Shown here one piece after another: positions 23,146 to 36,400 of a DNA stretch of 64,000 nt. A program made the translations under genes and the position numbers. The stretch's first letter is position 1. Each line of letters begins with the position of its first letter. A model generated the notes under the pieces. The model was not told the origin of the DNA. It made no database searches and saw only the letters and a list, made by a program, of their open reading frames with translations. Source of the stretch: Tyto alba (taxonomy: Eukaryota; Chordata; Aves; Strigiformes; Tytonidae); the NCBI RefSeq assembly GCF_018691265.1, contig NW_024881328.1, positions 41,797,015-41,861,014 on the forward strand. Reading direction: 5' to 3'.

Positions 23146-26100
23146 TGGTAAGGAAATGCATCAGCCTGGATCCCAGATTAGCAGGGGCTGGGTTTAATAA
23201 AGAGAAAGGGATGTGAGAGCTTGGCATTTCCCAAATTGTCCTCACGAGGGACGGACAGTCAGTGCACAGCTCGTTTAAAAGCAAAGTCTGAGACTATATT
23301 AAAAGCCTGATGGGAGGAGGAATGTGTATTCTCAAGTAAGCAACTCCTGCAAATGTGCTGAAGGAAAAAAGTAGTGAGTTAGATTAGCAGTAAACCATCT
23401 TGAAAAAAGCTACAGTGAGGTATGGGAAGTAGCTGGTTAAAGACCTGCCAGCAGTTGCGGGGAGGGAAGAAAAACCCCCCAAAACTCCAAACCCAGTTGT
23501 GTAAAAAAGCATTATTTCAAACGCAGTTTGGATATGGTTTTAAGACCATTTGCATGCATAAAGATAGACTTCTTGTATCAGGGAAGTATATGTAACGGGC
23601 GTGAGAGAGAAAACTGCTGAATACAGATCTGGAGTGATGGATATTCCAGTGATGGGGTGTAGGGGGGCAAAATGTCTTTGTTTTACAAAGAAATAGCTGG
23701 GTAAAGGACAGTAAGCAAGTTGAGTGCTGGATGAATAAATGGCACAAGGAATTGTAAATTCAGACACTGGAAAGGGTGAAAATTTGATTCTGGCTATGGT
23801 GGAAAATTCTGGCAATGGGTAGAAAATACTCTTTGTCCGAAACTGTAAACTCAGACTTCTTTTTTTTGGACTTGCTATTCATATTTTTCTCAGTGGGTTG
23901 TTTTGACTCTAGTGATTTGGAGGTGTAAGTTGGTGTAGATGTCTAAGACCTGGCAGCCAACCTTTCTTTGCAGTGCAGAGATGCAGGTCATGAGTGTAGC
24001 AACCGGATCTTTAGGGAAAGAAGGACCTTTATGTGACAGTTTACCACAACGTGAGCCTGTGACCAGTTTTATAGCACCCGAGAGCTCACAAACCTGGGAA
24101 AAAAAACAGATTAGGTTTTTTTAAAAACTTTGGGGGATGTATCTCTGTGTCCGTCCCCCCCCTCAAAACTGTCTCTGGTGGCACTCACAAAACTGTGCTG
24201 CTATAGAAGCTGTTCTCTACCAGCTCATCTTCACTACTCCACCTTTTAGATAATCCTGTGTTCCTGGGAGGCCACGCTCTGAAACTTTCTCTGAAGAGGG
24301 TGAGTACCAGCAGCCCCTGCTCATGTTAAACATACACTTGGTAGTGAACATGGTCACGCTCCAGGACACAGCCCCAGAGGTTCTCCTTTGCTGATCAGTC
24401 ACCTTGAGGTGCGGTCATTGAACAGAGCGGTTGCGCTGACCCTGTGAAGAAAAGCCAAATGGCACTTCATGTGCCGCCTTAGTATCTAGCATTGCCAAAC
24501 AGCCAACCTTCCCTGTTTTATCTCCGTGGTCCCCGACCTGCAGGTGAAAAAACCACCCCAGGTGAGGTTGCTTTGAGGTTTCTGTTTGGAAATGTAGTAT
24601 CTTCCAGTAACCTGTACGTCTGGTCACTGCAATGGCAGTAGCACTGGTATGGTTTTCTGCTTGTGCCGCTCATGCTCTTCCTTCTCAACAGCTGCCTTAC
24701 TAGTGCCTTTCAAGCCTTCCTACAGGAAAGTGTTATGCACCCAAACACACTATCAAGATCAATGGATGATGGACAACATTTTTTTTTTTTTATGCACGGA
24801 ATGGAAACTTTGCTTGCCAGGGCTCTTCATTCCTTCTCCCTTCTCGCATCAATTTAACCAGTGGTCTCTGGGGCATTGATGTATATTGGCATTCCTCCAG
24901 GCCTTAATTTCTATTTAGCTACTATGTCGGGACATTGCTGTCCAGTGACAAGTGTTGTACTTTCCTGTGAAATAAGCAGCTTCTGATGAAATCTTGAGTC
25001 ATGCATTGACAAATGGGTTTGGATTTTTATTTCCCTTTGACTACCAAATGGCACTAGAGAACACTGAGAAAAAGCACGCGAAAACATTAAATGATCTGCA
25101 GTGCTACTGAAAGAATACCAGAGAACGATGTTACCACAGTGCTGCCTCCATGACCACATTTGTGATTACGACCTGCAAATCCAGTAATATACATAGAGGT
25201 GGCTGTGAATGGAGTGCAAATCACGCTTGGAGGACCGGAGTTGAAATCGCCCCGTGTTAGCCTTCAGGAGGGTGTGTGTGCACCCCGGGATGGTCAGCAG
25301 GCTCTCGAGCAAAGCGGTGGGTGCTGTCTGACGTGCCCCTCTCCCTGCTGCAGGGCAGAGCGTGCCACCTGCAAGGGAGTAGGTGCGTGTGGGGTGGCAG
25401 GACTGAGCAGGAGCACCTCGCATATGGCTCGGAGTACAAGAGGGAAAGGTGGGGTGAGACCTTGTGGGCTGTAGCTTGAATTCCTCTCGCTAATACGCGT
25501 CCTTGCAAGTGCGCATTGGCTATTACATGGAAGATGGTGTGGTTTGTGTATTTACAGATTCTGATGGTGTTTCAGACGAAGAGCTTTAACAGTAAAGTCC
25601 CCTATCTCACAACTGCCATTTGAAAGCAGGATTCTGTTTAGCTGTTTTTTATTACTAGCAACTTCAGCAGTTGAAATTGGACCTTGGGGCTTCAAAGCAG
25701 CTGCTTGGCTAAGGAAGCATTGCTGAATAAAAGCTCCCTGCTCTGCTACCCTCCCCCTGCTTTTCTGCACTACCAGCTGTGTCAGCCCAGCAGCGAGGAA
25801 GGGAAGTTGGCCTTGAAGTGAATCTAAAGAGGAAAGAGAGTGAGAAGAGGAGAGGAGGAGTTAGCCAGCTAAATGCAATAGCAGCCCGCAGTGTGGGAAG
25901 ATGAGAAAGCAGAAGCAAAGAGACTGATGCTTGAATCTCTGTGTGGGTGAGCTCTGCGGAGCAAGGTCTGAATAGAGGGGAGGACCAAGGAGTTTAAAGA
26001 CTGAACACACTCAGTGAAAAGGCAGGGATTACGCTCCTTTTTCTTTTTGGAATAACAATCAAAGGAAAAAGGTAAGGGGGACGAGGAGGAAGTGACTGAA

Positions 26101-27098
26101 ATCAGTGCCAAATCCCACTTAAAATATGAGCCTTTAACAAACAAGGGACTGTGAAACAGGAGGACACCCTGAAATCTTTTTGGTGTAACGCAGGAAGCAA
26201 AGAACAATAAACAGGCATGTGAGAATACTACAGGCATGATACTCGTATTTCACTATATTCTTATTTTGGTTGTGTAACTGCTCTAAGCAGTCACTGGCAA
26301 TACTTGTTTTAATCCTAGTGCAGCAAATACAATTTAGATTTTCTTTAACTCTTTTTTTTATCTTTGTAAGAAGAGATTAGCAGAAACCTGGAGACAATAG
26401 GATGACATTTACTTTCTGTAGCACTCCTGGCTTCAATAGAGAACAGCATGGCTTTTAGCCAAGTCTAACACATTCAAGTTGAACTCCACATATTTTAGTC
26501 AGCTTGAGGTAAATAAATGCACTGAGTAAAAGTATTCGGTCTCAGAAGGTCACTTTGAACTGCTGCAAGTGACTTGACTGCAGCTTGGAAGGGGTTGAAA
26601 GTATGTACAAAAGTAAACAAAATCAGGGGAAAACTTTGTTTATACCTTCTAGGGTAATGCAGTAGCGAATCTGCAGTCCCAGTTTGTCAGAAGTGCTGCT
26701 GCTATGTATGCAGTCAGTCCCTTGCAATTGCAAAAGGGCTCTTACCTTTCGGTAAGGGAGTATTCCCCCCTGCTTTGAACTAAAAGAAGGTAGAACACAA
26801 AAGTGGCTTGCTCAGCTCTTCCATGGTGGTGAAGTAGCTATTTAACGTGGGGTCCTGTGCCCCAGCCAGCATCTTACCACAAAGACAGTACTTTTATCCG
26901 AGATCTGCGAGGCTGGTAATGGGGTTGGGGTTGAGTGGTTGGTTGGAGAAGGTGGTCAGTGGGCCAGGGCTGTTTTCTTGCTGTGCTGCAGAGCAGCTGT
27001 GAGGGCAGCCCCTCCGGTCCTGCCGTTATCTACCCTTGGTTCCCAAACCCACAGCCGTGTTGGCAGTCCTGGGTAACCGCACTGCTTTGCTTTTGGCA
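23146..27098. other. Unassigned DNA
   Basis: No gene is recognised. Open frames reach 122 codons (25869-26237 minus). That one overlaps a purine-rich tract at 25826-25860 (35 nt with one T), which explains its lack of stops. A C9 run lies near 24157 and a T12 run near 24780. The GC-rich interval 25,250-25,480 is open in several frames on both strands without motifs. Confidence 0.5.
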
Positions 27099-27128
27099 AT
27101 GGTAACAGAGCAGTGACTCTGTTACCAT
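27099..27128. repeat. Perfect 12-bp inverted repeat (hairpin)
   Basis: ATGGTAACAGAG at 27099-27110 is the exact reverse complement of CTCTGTTACCAT at 27117-27128, with a 6-nt loop. Allowing one bulged A adds two more pairs. An A-rich sequence follows within 15 bases. Confidence 0.9.
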
Positions 27129-27141
27129 GCTAGAAAAGAAG

Positions 27142-27165
27142 AAAAAAAAAAAAAAAAAAAAAAAA
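27142..27165. repeat. A24 tract
   Basis: Twenty-four consecutive A residues lie within a longer A-rich stretch (27131-27169), just after the hairpin. Confidence 0.95.
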
Positions 27166-30100
27166 GAAACATTTTTCTAAGGATTTTCAGAAATCAAGGT
27201 GCCTCTGAATTATTTTGTTCTGCCAGCCGAGTACTGCGAAGCTATTAATAGGAAAAGGCTAAACCTCGCTGTCTGACTGGAGGAAGACAAGGCTGGTCTC
27301 TTAAACTAGGCCATGTTTGATAAGCTGCTGAATGTCACGTTTTGGAAGAAAGGTGCTGGCTTTTCAGCTGTAGCCTAGTCTACTAATGACCAGTTGGTAA
27401 GACCTGAGAAGGGTGTAAAAGCTGGTCCTGGGAGCTTGACCCCAGACCTGCAAAGTTGCCAGCTGAACAGTGAGGAGCATATATATGTGGCCCTGCATGA
27501 TCAAAAAGATGATGCTGTTCCTTAGTCTAGCTGCAGCTTTATATTTTTCCCTTTTTGATGATCAGCTCTATTTTCAGAAAAACTTGCTGTTTACCATGAT
27601 TTCTCTGTTTGGGTGGGCAGTAGACACAAGAGCCCACACATACTACTTCCTTCTTGCCTCTTCAAGCCTGCGTGTAGTAGGTCTCTGAGAGTATAGCAAC
27701 TCAGCTGTAAGAGCAGCTTTCAACATACTGAAATTGTAGGCTTAATTTCAATGTGGTTGGCTTAAAAGCAGAACGGCTTGCTTTCTGCTTTGTCTTCTGG
27801 CAGAATGCCAGGCTCCCCCAGCTTCCTGCTGTGGTTGTGGTGGCTTTCTGAATGACAGAATAAATCCATGGGTTTTTTCCTTCCTGGCTCTCCCTTGAGG
27901 GACTCATGAAAGCCCTGCTCTCTGGAACACACATTAGAAGCCTTAAAATGCATAAGAGTATCAAAATGTGACACAAGAGAATAATTACATAATCAGATTT
28001 TTGGTTTTATCTGTGTGTTTTCATACAGAAAAGGCAGTATATGACATGTTCTGTGCTGAAATCTGGACCGTGACCTCCTTTTTCACCCCCTTTTTCTGTT
28101 TATTTAGCATGCAACAAATATCTCTGGCCAAACTGGCATGCAAAAACTTTTGGAGGCCACATGAGAATGCAGAGTGACTCTTCAAGTTGCACAGGCCTGA
28201 AATAAATTAGATTGATTTTTAAGACAATGGAGTATCCTTGCTAGCAAAGAGGTACCAAATGAGAAATGGGGAATAAATCAGCTCGCGTGATGAAGCTTTG
28301 GGAGTCCGTGGATCAGATGAATCTGGATTGGATGTTCATGATATCTCTTGTGGTTTTGTATTTCTGTGGTGCCATAAAAAGCAAACAGGAGTAAGCTGGG
28401 TGGAGCATGCAGGTGATAATGAACATTAGCAGGCTTGGCTGATTTTAAAAAAAGATGGTTGTGATGGATGAGGTAGAAGGACTGAGGCCAAGGATACTGA
28501 GGTCCAAAACATGTTCTCTTCGTAGTGGTCCTGATAATTCTGGGTAGTACAGTGAAGTGCTACCTCTCTTAGAGGTATCAGTAGCAAGGAGGTACATTTT
28601 GTGCTGGAGGATTTGAAATTTTATGCAATCTATTGAGTTGCAGCTGAGACTGTGACTTGCATTTACTTGTCTGTGAGGTCTCAAAAAGAAGATGGTGAGA
28701 AGGTAAAAAGATGATTCTGAGAAAGGCAGGGTTTTGTAGTCATTGAGATTAATAACAAAAAAAAAAAAACCAAACACCCAGACAAACCAATATCGGTGAT
28801 GTGAGTGGGCACAAGATTTAAGATGCAATAATGCTTTGTGCCATCTGTGACCTATTAGGCGATAATGGTGATGAGAACAACTAGCATTTGACAGTTTATT
28901 GCCTCAGACAGCCTGGGGAAGGGTAAATCCAGGTTCATACATCTGTGCTTTGCTCTAACTTTTCTTATGGAGAATCCCAGAAGCTGTATCCTTTGAGGGA
29001 GCAAAGAATGAAGATATGATTCCTCTAGCTGAAGTAGTTTGTGAAAATATGTTTGTGTTTTTTTTTTTTTTCCAGGAACACATAAAAATAGCAGCCAGCC
29101 CTCTCTAGCCATAACAACATACGGCTGTAAGCTCAGCTTTGAAGTTCACAGTTGCTGCAGCTTCTCCAAAGAGGTTAAAATACTTCTGTAATAGAAGTGA
29201 CCTGAGAAATTGGGTTCATTACTGCATTCCCCCACCCGGAGGCTGGTGCTTGGAGTCTGAGGCATTTAAATGAGTTGTCCTAAATGGAGTCCCTACATTT
29301 TTCAGTGCCTCCGATGCCAAGGTGGGAGAGCTCAGTTGCGCTTCCCGGGGCCGGATCCGTGTCCCCAGCTAACAGATCCTCGCAGCCTGAGCTGTGTGGG
29401 TGTAAGCCCCCTTTGGCTCCAGGGGATACTGGGTGGCAGTGTGCTGCACACCCTCTCCTCTCATCTAACTGCTGGGGGGTTAGGTACCTTCTCAAGAGCT
29501 GTTCACCTGGTCTGTGGTTTACTTTTCAGGCCGTTTTATTTGGCAAAGCCCTGCCAAGATGTAGAGAAACGTAGCTAGCTTTCAGCTTGCCTTTGCAAGC
29601 TTTTGTTTCAGTTGAAAAATTGCATTTACCGTTCAGCTCTCCCAAGCGGAATGTCTTCTTCAGAAATGTGGAATGAGTCCTACTTTTGGCTGAAGTCTGT
29701 GTTAGTCTATTACAGAAATTAGGCAGCTGCCCAAAAGTCTGCCAAGAGGCAAAAGCTACTTCTTGCCTTTAAAGCTTTTAACAAATGAGACTGGTAGGTA
29801 AATCCATGACCACCTGGGCCCTCAGTGCTACAAACTGTGCAGCAGGATTCACGTGGACATCAAAATCCTGAAGGAGTTCACTTTCCCCTGAACTAGTCTG
29901 ATGTTTTAGAAGTGACCTACTTGAAAATACAGCCAGGAATGTAATTATCACCAGGAAACAACTCACCTTCTGCTGCTTAATTATATTTTCCAAGTATACT
30001 TAGTCCATTTCAAAGAAGCTGTGTTGGATGGCACACTGAGTTTCCTCTTAATTACTGTTGTATGGTAATTGCCATGTAATTACACTGTTATGAATATAAT

Positions 30101-32613
30101 GTGCAGGTACGATTGTGGGGCAGTGATTTATGGAATGTAAGCATATTTTAAAAGTGTTATAGATGTTCTTCACACAGGATTGCTAAGCCTTTTAATGACA
30201 GTGGTCTTTCACAGCTATTTGATGTTTTAATTTTCCTGTGCTTAAGGTCTTCTGTAATAATGCTACTTCATCATCCAGTCAATATTCTGGAAATTACACT
30301 GGCTGGTTGTGGTGAGGTATCTAATGATCCTCATCATGCTTGCAAAATAAAAAATTTGCTAGTGCAGAAATAAATCAGGCACACTAATAAACAGGTTGAA
30401 GGACTTTTAGTAGGAGTACTTTGGTATTGATGTGTGCTTCAAGGTGCTTAATATAGGTTGGTGAAAAAAAGGACTGGTTAGTAGTCCCACTGCTGAAAGG
30501 ATAGAGGTTTAAATGTTAGCACCTCACCTGTGCACAGAGGAGTGGTGACTCTTCATGTAATGCCTTCCTTCTGTTAGTTTACATGAAAGCTTTGCCTGGG
30601 CACTTCTGAAAATTAAATTTACCCTAAAAGGACAAAACATGTCTGGAGATTACCTTCGTATGAATTACTTTCATAAATAGGTTGTGACCCCAAAGGGGCA
30701 ACAGAAAAGGTCTTGAATCTTTTACTATTAAAAAATACATGTGGTTTCATAGTGCTGGACACCGTTATGTGCAGAGACGACGTGGATTAAAAGCTAGTAA
30801 TGGTTGAGTGTGCTGAGCAGTGTAGCATCCAGTTGCTTGCAGATAGAAATTTGGAAGCATAACTGTGCATTGCTAACTAGTTCAATATTTAAAGAAGCTG
30901 TTTGTGGTGTGGTGTTTTGTTTGTTGTGTTTTTTTTTTTTTTTTCTCTCTAAGATGTTTACTCATAACTTATTAAGTGACCCCCCCTGCTGTTAACATGC
31001 TTTGCACAGCTGCCCTATTTCACTGTTTCTGGTGACAGGATCACCTGGTTTCCCGTGTCCTTCATTCAGCACCTCTTTGGCAAGATGTGACTTGGTGCAG
31101 ATGTGGAGCCAGGTATGATCCTTATTTCAGCCTATGCAGTTACATACTGTCATCTCCTGTTTGCTGATACATTAATATGGCCCTGCTGCAGTCCTGTACC
31201 TGTACCTGGGAGAAGAACAAATGTGAGCAGTCCAGCCATGGCAATAAGATCAGCAAGGTTCTTCAGAGGACAGGGTATGAGACAGTTTTATTCAGTGCAA
31301 CACAAAAGGAAACGTATTTCAGAAAACAGAAAAGTCGGAGCCTCTAGTTCACCACAGGATTTGCATTTCCTTTTAAGATGCTTTTAGAAGTGTTGGGTCA
31401 CTGCATTGTAGAGACAGCTAAAAACTATAGGCCATGTCTAAATGCTAGTCATTGAAACAGATCCATGGCTAATAAGTCGCAAAGAGGAAAGGTGCCCACT
31501 TGGCAAGAAATTTTGCAGCAAGTACTATATGATGGCTAAGTTGCCTGGGAAGGGCTTTCTGAGCAGCACAGTTCCTGGAATTATAATTATTTTCATGCTT
31601 CTGGATTTCTGTGGCACATCTTGTGCAAATGCAAGTTGTACCAGGAAAAAAAAAATACCCAATTTTGTGCTTGTGCCAATGCACAAATGCTACTCTTGCC
31701 ATATATTCCCAAATTTAGCAAAACTGAAGTGACTGGACAAAACTCAACTCCATCTGTCTGTTTCCAATGGAACCAAACATGATGAAATTAAGTATGACTA
31801 AACTGTGCAGGCAAACACATTTTTATCCTGAATTAAATTTGTATGTGGGCTTTGGTTCACTGCTATGCACAAAGAGTGAAACTGGCTGGGAAGAGGACAA
31901 AGAGCTCATCACACACACATGCAATTGTTTTGACATGCTGCACGGAGAGGGCAGTGGCTTTGCTGAAGCCTGGCCAGACAGCTGCATCACCTGCTTTTCT
32001 GCAAACATGCAACTAATATAATTCTTTATAAGCCTTCATGTAGTTGTGCTGTTGTTTTTGTAGTTTTTTTATTCACAGCTCGGGCACCAGGCAGATAATG
32101 ACATGCAGGTCCCATGCTCATTGTCCCGGTGGCTGCACACAGCTGTGTTTGGAGCAGGGTAGACTGTAGTAGGGGATCCGTGCTGGTGTGGTCTCTATTT
32201 CACTGCTGCTTGCCCTTGTCAGGCCGGCTACTGTTTTGCATCTTCCCTGTACCCTGATTTTGCCTCTTGTTGGAAATGTGACAGCAAGGCTTGATTAAGT
32301 AATTTTACACTTTCCTCTTAATCCATTTGTTCTTGAGTTGCTTTTCCTAGCCTCTAGGTTTCTGCCCCAAGATACACGTGCACAGCCTGTTTGTTGCTGG
32401 CACAGATCAGCCTCTGCAGCTTGCTAAGATGGTATCTCTTGTACAAGTTTTGCAGAAGAGTTGAACTGAGCCTTGTAGGATGCTGAGCTGCCAACATAGC
32501 TGAGTACTTTTCCCCTAAGGCTGGAGAAGTAGCTGCTTGTTTATGTCTAGCCAAACTATTCCCTTGTTCAGTGTGCTCCCAATTGAGGACAAGAGCAGGT
32601 AATCCCTTACAGA
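27166..32613. other. Unassigned DNA with homopolymer tracts
   Basis: No gene or transposon is recognised. Homopolymers occur at 28757-28769 (A13), 29058-29071 (T14) and 30929-30944 (T16). The part at 29,990-30,330 is AT-rich and contains three TAATT cores within 35 bp (30049-30083). Donor-like AAG-GTGAGT on the minus strand near 29,965 has no convincing acceptor. Open frames reach 127 codons (28445-28828 minus) without motifs. Confidence 0.5.
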
Positions 32614-32912
32614 TCCACAGAGTGGTTTGGGTTGGAAGGGACCTTAAAGACCATCTAGTTCCAACCCCCCTGCCCCAGGCAGGGCCCCCTTCCCCCAGCC
32701 CAGGGGGCTCCCAGCCCCGTCCAACCTGGCCTTGAACCCTTCCAGGGAGGGGGCACCCACAGCTGCTCTGGGCACCCTGGCCCAGCGCCTCACCCCCCGC
32801 ACTGGGGAGAATTTCTTCCTTACATCTAACCTAAATCTATGCTCTGTCAGTTTAAAACCATTACCCCTTGTCCTATCACTACATGCCCTTGTAAAAAGTC
32901 CCTCCCCAGTTT
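32614..32912 (-). mobile_element. CR1 LINE 3' end
   Basis: On the minus strand this fragment encodes the CR1 ORF2 C-terminus: TRGNGFKLTEHRFRLDVRKK, then APSLEGFKARLDGA. It runs to the 3' end, which in plus-strand view is GGTTTGGGTTGGAAGGGACC preceded by CCACAGAG, a remnant of the CR1 3' octamer. This arrangement is the hallmark avian CR1 terminus. The element is 5'-truncated to about 300 bp. A 100-bp stretch (32678-32777) is identical to 56196-56295, so both belong to one GC-rich subfamily. Confidence 0.93.
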
Positions 32913-33167
32913 TTGATGCAGGAGCAGTGCCCATTTCACTAAGCCAATGCACCAGCTACTTTTTGTGCTCAGTTACATGTATGCAGTATCACTGCTCCTC
33001 CCCTGGGCAGAGTCCAGAATAAAAAACCAGACTGAGAGTTGCTTCTGGCACATCTTACTTGTTAAGGCCTTCAGCAAGCTGCCTTCTCCGGGTACAACAG
33101 CTTTCTTGCAAGCTGTTCATCAAGCAAAATACATGCTTTCTCCATTTCTGGCTAGAACATGATTTTC
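32913..33167. other. Short unassigned interval between CR1 and LTR fragment
   Basis: Nothing recognisable. It separates the CR1 3' end from the truncated LTR. Confidence 0.5.
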
Positions 33168-33422
33168 ACCTGGGGTGGATTAACCTTGGCTGACTACCAG
33201 GTGCCTACCAAGCCACTCTCTCTCTCCCCCTGCGCAGCAGGACAGGGGAGAAAATAAGATGAAAAAGCTTGTGGGTCTAGAGGAGGGCAGGGAGATCACT
33301 TGCCAGTCATGGGCAAAACAGACTTGACTTGGGGAAGGTTAATTTATTGCCAATTAAAAATATAGTGTAGCATAGTAGGAAACAAAAACTAAAACCACAT
33401 TCCCCACGCTTCCCCTTCAGAA
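33168..33422 (-). mobile_element. Truncated ERV-type LTR fragment
   Basis: This interval matches the avian LTR family also present at 38,825-39,810. In plus-strand view both contain GGGAGAAAATAAG, then GGGCAAAACAGACT-like sequence, then GGGGAA and AATTTATTG. On the minus strand the last motif is an AATAAA polyadenylation signal (33343-33348), so the LTR reads right to left and this is its R/U5 part. The U3 and promoter portion is missing and the sequence becomes unrelated after about 33,422. There is no viral coding sequence. Confidence 0.7.
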
Positions 33423-36400
33423 AGTATAGGGAAACAGTTTTTCCAGTTTTCTTCATTTTTATCTCTGACTAACAATCAGAAAACATGAGGCCATCCCCAA
33501 GACCTGAATGGACCACTAATCTCCACATCCAATATTTTACTCCTGTCACTGATGCTAAGCTGATAGTAGACTAAAAAGTGAAAAATGCTGCTAAGAAGGC
33601 TCATTTACACTCACTGGTATCTGCGTTGGCCACAGTGAACTATGGCTGGATACCATAAGTGACTTTAAAACGACATCTTTAAGGTGAAGAGCACTTTGAG
33701 TTTCTAGTGGCACAAGCACCTTGCACCTGTAGTTCTATGTACTTTCTGAGAAGGGATTTGTCTCTCCTATAGTCATCTCTATATCTTTGTGGACTGGATG
33801 TTCTGCCACTGATGGGACAGTTGTAGATTCTCTCATGACTGCTTTCTGTGCTGTGATTATGTCAGTTTGTGTGGGAGTGGCAGAAAATAGCAGCTATTTA
33901 ACACGGGACGATCCATTCAGCTGTGGTGTCAAGAAGTCTTAGTGGTGGGCTCAAGTTGATGAAAAAGGGGGTTTTCACACAGAGGTGAAACTGGTGGGAA
34001 GAGGGGGGTTGATAGCATTTTCCAAATAATCCCTTGTCTGTTCCCTCTAGAAACTGAAGACTTTGTTTCAATAGCACCCCTCCTACAACATATTTGCTGT
34101 AGTAAATACTATGCTATGAAAAGTAAGGCCTTCTGAGATGATTGCGAATGCCAGTGTGATTGCAGAGACTTGACTGTTGTAGTCAGCTGTCCTTAAACAA
34201 GACTTGAGCCTGTGGTGCTCCTTGCTAGCAGTCTTCATTTTCGGTTTACAGTATGATCTCAATCTTCTGTCATGGAAATAAAAATAAAGATGAGTGGAAC
34301 AAGAGAGAAACAGCTGTTGGCTTTGCACTGTTCTCATTTTGATCTTTGCATCCTGCTGTTCATCATGATTCAACCCCTCTCTCATACAAGTATCAAGCTT
34401 TCTCAATTCACTCGTACAGGTTATTTCAATAAACTTGCCACACTGTTTGCCAATATTTGTTAATGCTGGAGCGAACCTATTAAGCTGGGGTTTTTAACCT
34501 GTACTCCTCTGAATTGCAAGTTGCAGTTTCTGGTTCTTGCGGTTTATATCAGTCTAACGCTATGCAAGTGTAAAATTATACCTTTCCAACCTTGTGAAAT
34601 TATTCTCCAAAGTCCTCCATATTTAAGTGATGCAGTCGCAAGGCTGACTGTCCGGCTTGATTGTTTTCTTAGATCTAGAAGTTCCTTCAGTATCCTTTTA
34701 GGAAGATGGTGGTGGTCCAGTATGACATGCCTTAAATAGCTAACCCTTGGAAACTCCGTGTTTGCTTTCACGGTGAAATAATCAGGGAAGATGAGGCTCT
34801 ATGGGGACTCCTACCAGCAGGGAGAGAACCGGGGTAGCTTGACTCTTATGGGTGTCCTAGACCTGTCCTGACCTGCTGTATTTGCTGTGGAGGTGTTGCT
34901 TCTACAAATCCTCCCGAGTTGTTGCCCAGACAGATGTTTACTGTGCTCTGGAATGATTCTTCCGTGTCCACGGTTGCACACAGTTATGTACCTGCAGGGT
35001 GAAGAGCACCTTTCAGAGTCAGGTCTGTGTGTCTCTGTATTTCCTGGTGCGTGCCCGGTGATGCTCACAACCGATTTGTCTGCCTGCACCTCTGCAGCAA
35101 GGAGGCTGTGCTTCAAAGCCTAACTTTCAGGGTACTTTGCGCTATGAAATATTTTACTGCGTGGTCGTTTTCCCAGGAAGCGCGGAGGGGATTGATTCGG
35201 CCCAGAGCTTCTCTGGCAGCTAGGTAATATCCTTGCATCAGCTCATACGATGGCAGATTCAGCCAGAGAGGACCACCTGATCTTGCTTCTACTGTAACGG
35301 CTGATTTTACTTGCAGAATACGGAATTTTATAAAATACAGAAAATAAACTTTGTTTTGAGCATCTGAAGGGTCCCCTTCATATTTGGAATAAAAGTGTCT
35401 ATTGGCTGTGATGCAGTCTCCTTTCCAGTCCCAAAATATTAAAAGTAAGCATGCCAAATAGGGCATGTGCAGCTGAATCAAACAATTTTTATAAGCCTTC
35501 AATGTGAATTGTACACCTTTGAAACAGTTAGCTAGGCTTTATATTACTCCCCCTCCCACTCTCCTCGAGTCATTTGCCATTTGTATGATACCCAGCTGAT
35601 AAGTCTGCAAGTGTTATTCAGAAATCCTTGAATATACGAAAGGTGAGCTTGGGTATATATTTCGCCCCCAAACCGTTTCTGTTTTATGAGCTCAGAACAG
35701 AAGCTGCTGACTGAGTGAATTTGAAAACTAGGTCTTTGCTACATTCACAGGGATTTGCTCCCTGGAGGTGAGTTGGGTTTGAAGCAGCATGTGTGCATAT
35801 TTGACACTAAGCTGTGGTAGTTTTGTTGTTTGTTTCCCCTTGCCTTTGAATATAATTAATTTAAACCTTATTGGGAAGCATTGGCAATCTAGTTCAAATG
35901 AGTAGGGCTTTTTTTCAGGCTGGCAGAAAACAAAAATCTTGATAACTTTGATGACATGCCTGCAGAAAAATAGTGATCTGAAGCAGTTCAAAATCTGAGG
36001 TTAATGCAGCTCAGTTAGGCTTCTGAAACTATTTTTTTCTTTACCAGAGAAAGAGAAAAATGAGCTCAAAACAGATTGTTTAATGAAAAGCATTATCCTT
36101 AAGCTATATAGCTAGACAAGTGGTTTATAAAAATAAAAAATACACAGAATTTATGAGCTGATGTATAGGATTTGTCAGCAAAAGTTGCTCCCTTGAATGG
36201 AGTTGCACAACATGTAGTTACTGTGCTTCTGAGTTGGACCAGGTACCGGACCAGGGATTTGAAGGGTATGGTTCAGTAGGCTCTGAGCAGGACTTTATGC
36301 CATTAGTGATAGATGCCCATAACTGTGGAATAAGCACTGTAAACACAACAAGAGAAGCTGCTCCATTATACTACACCCCAAATGACTGGCAACTATTAGA

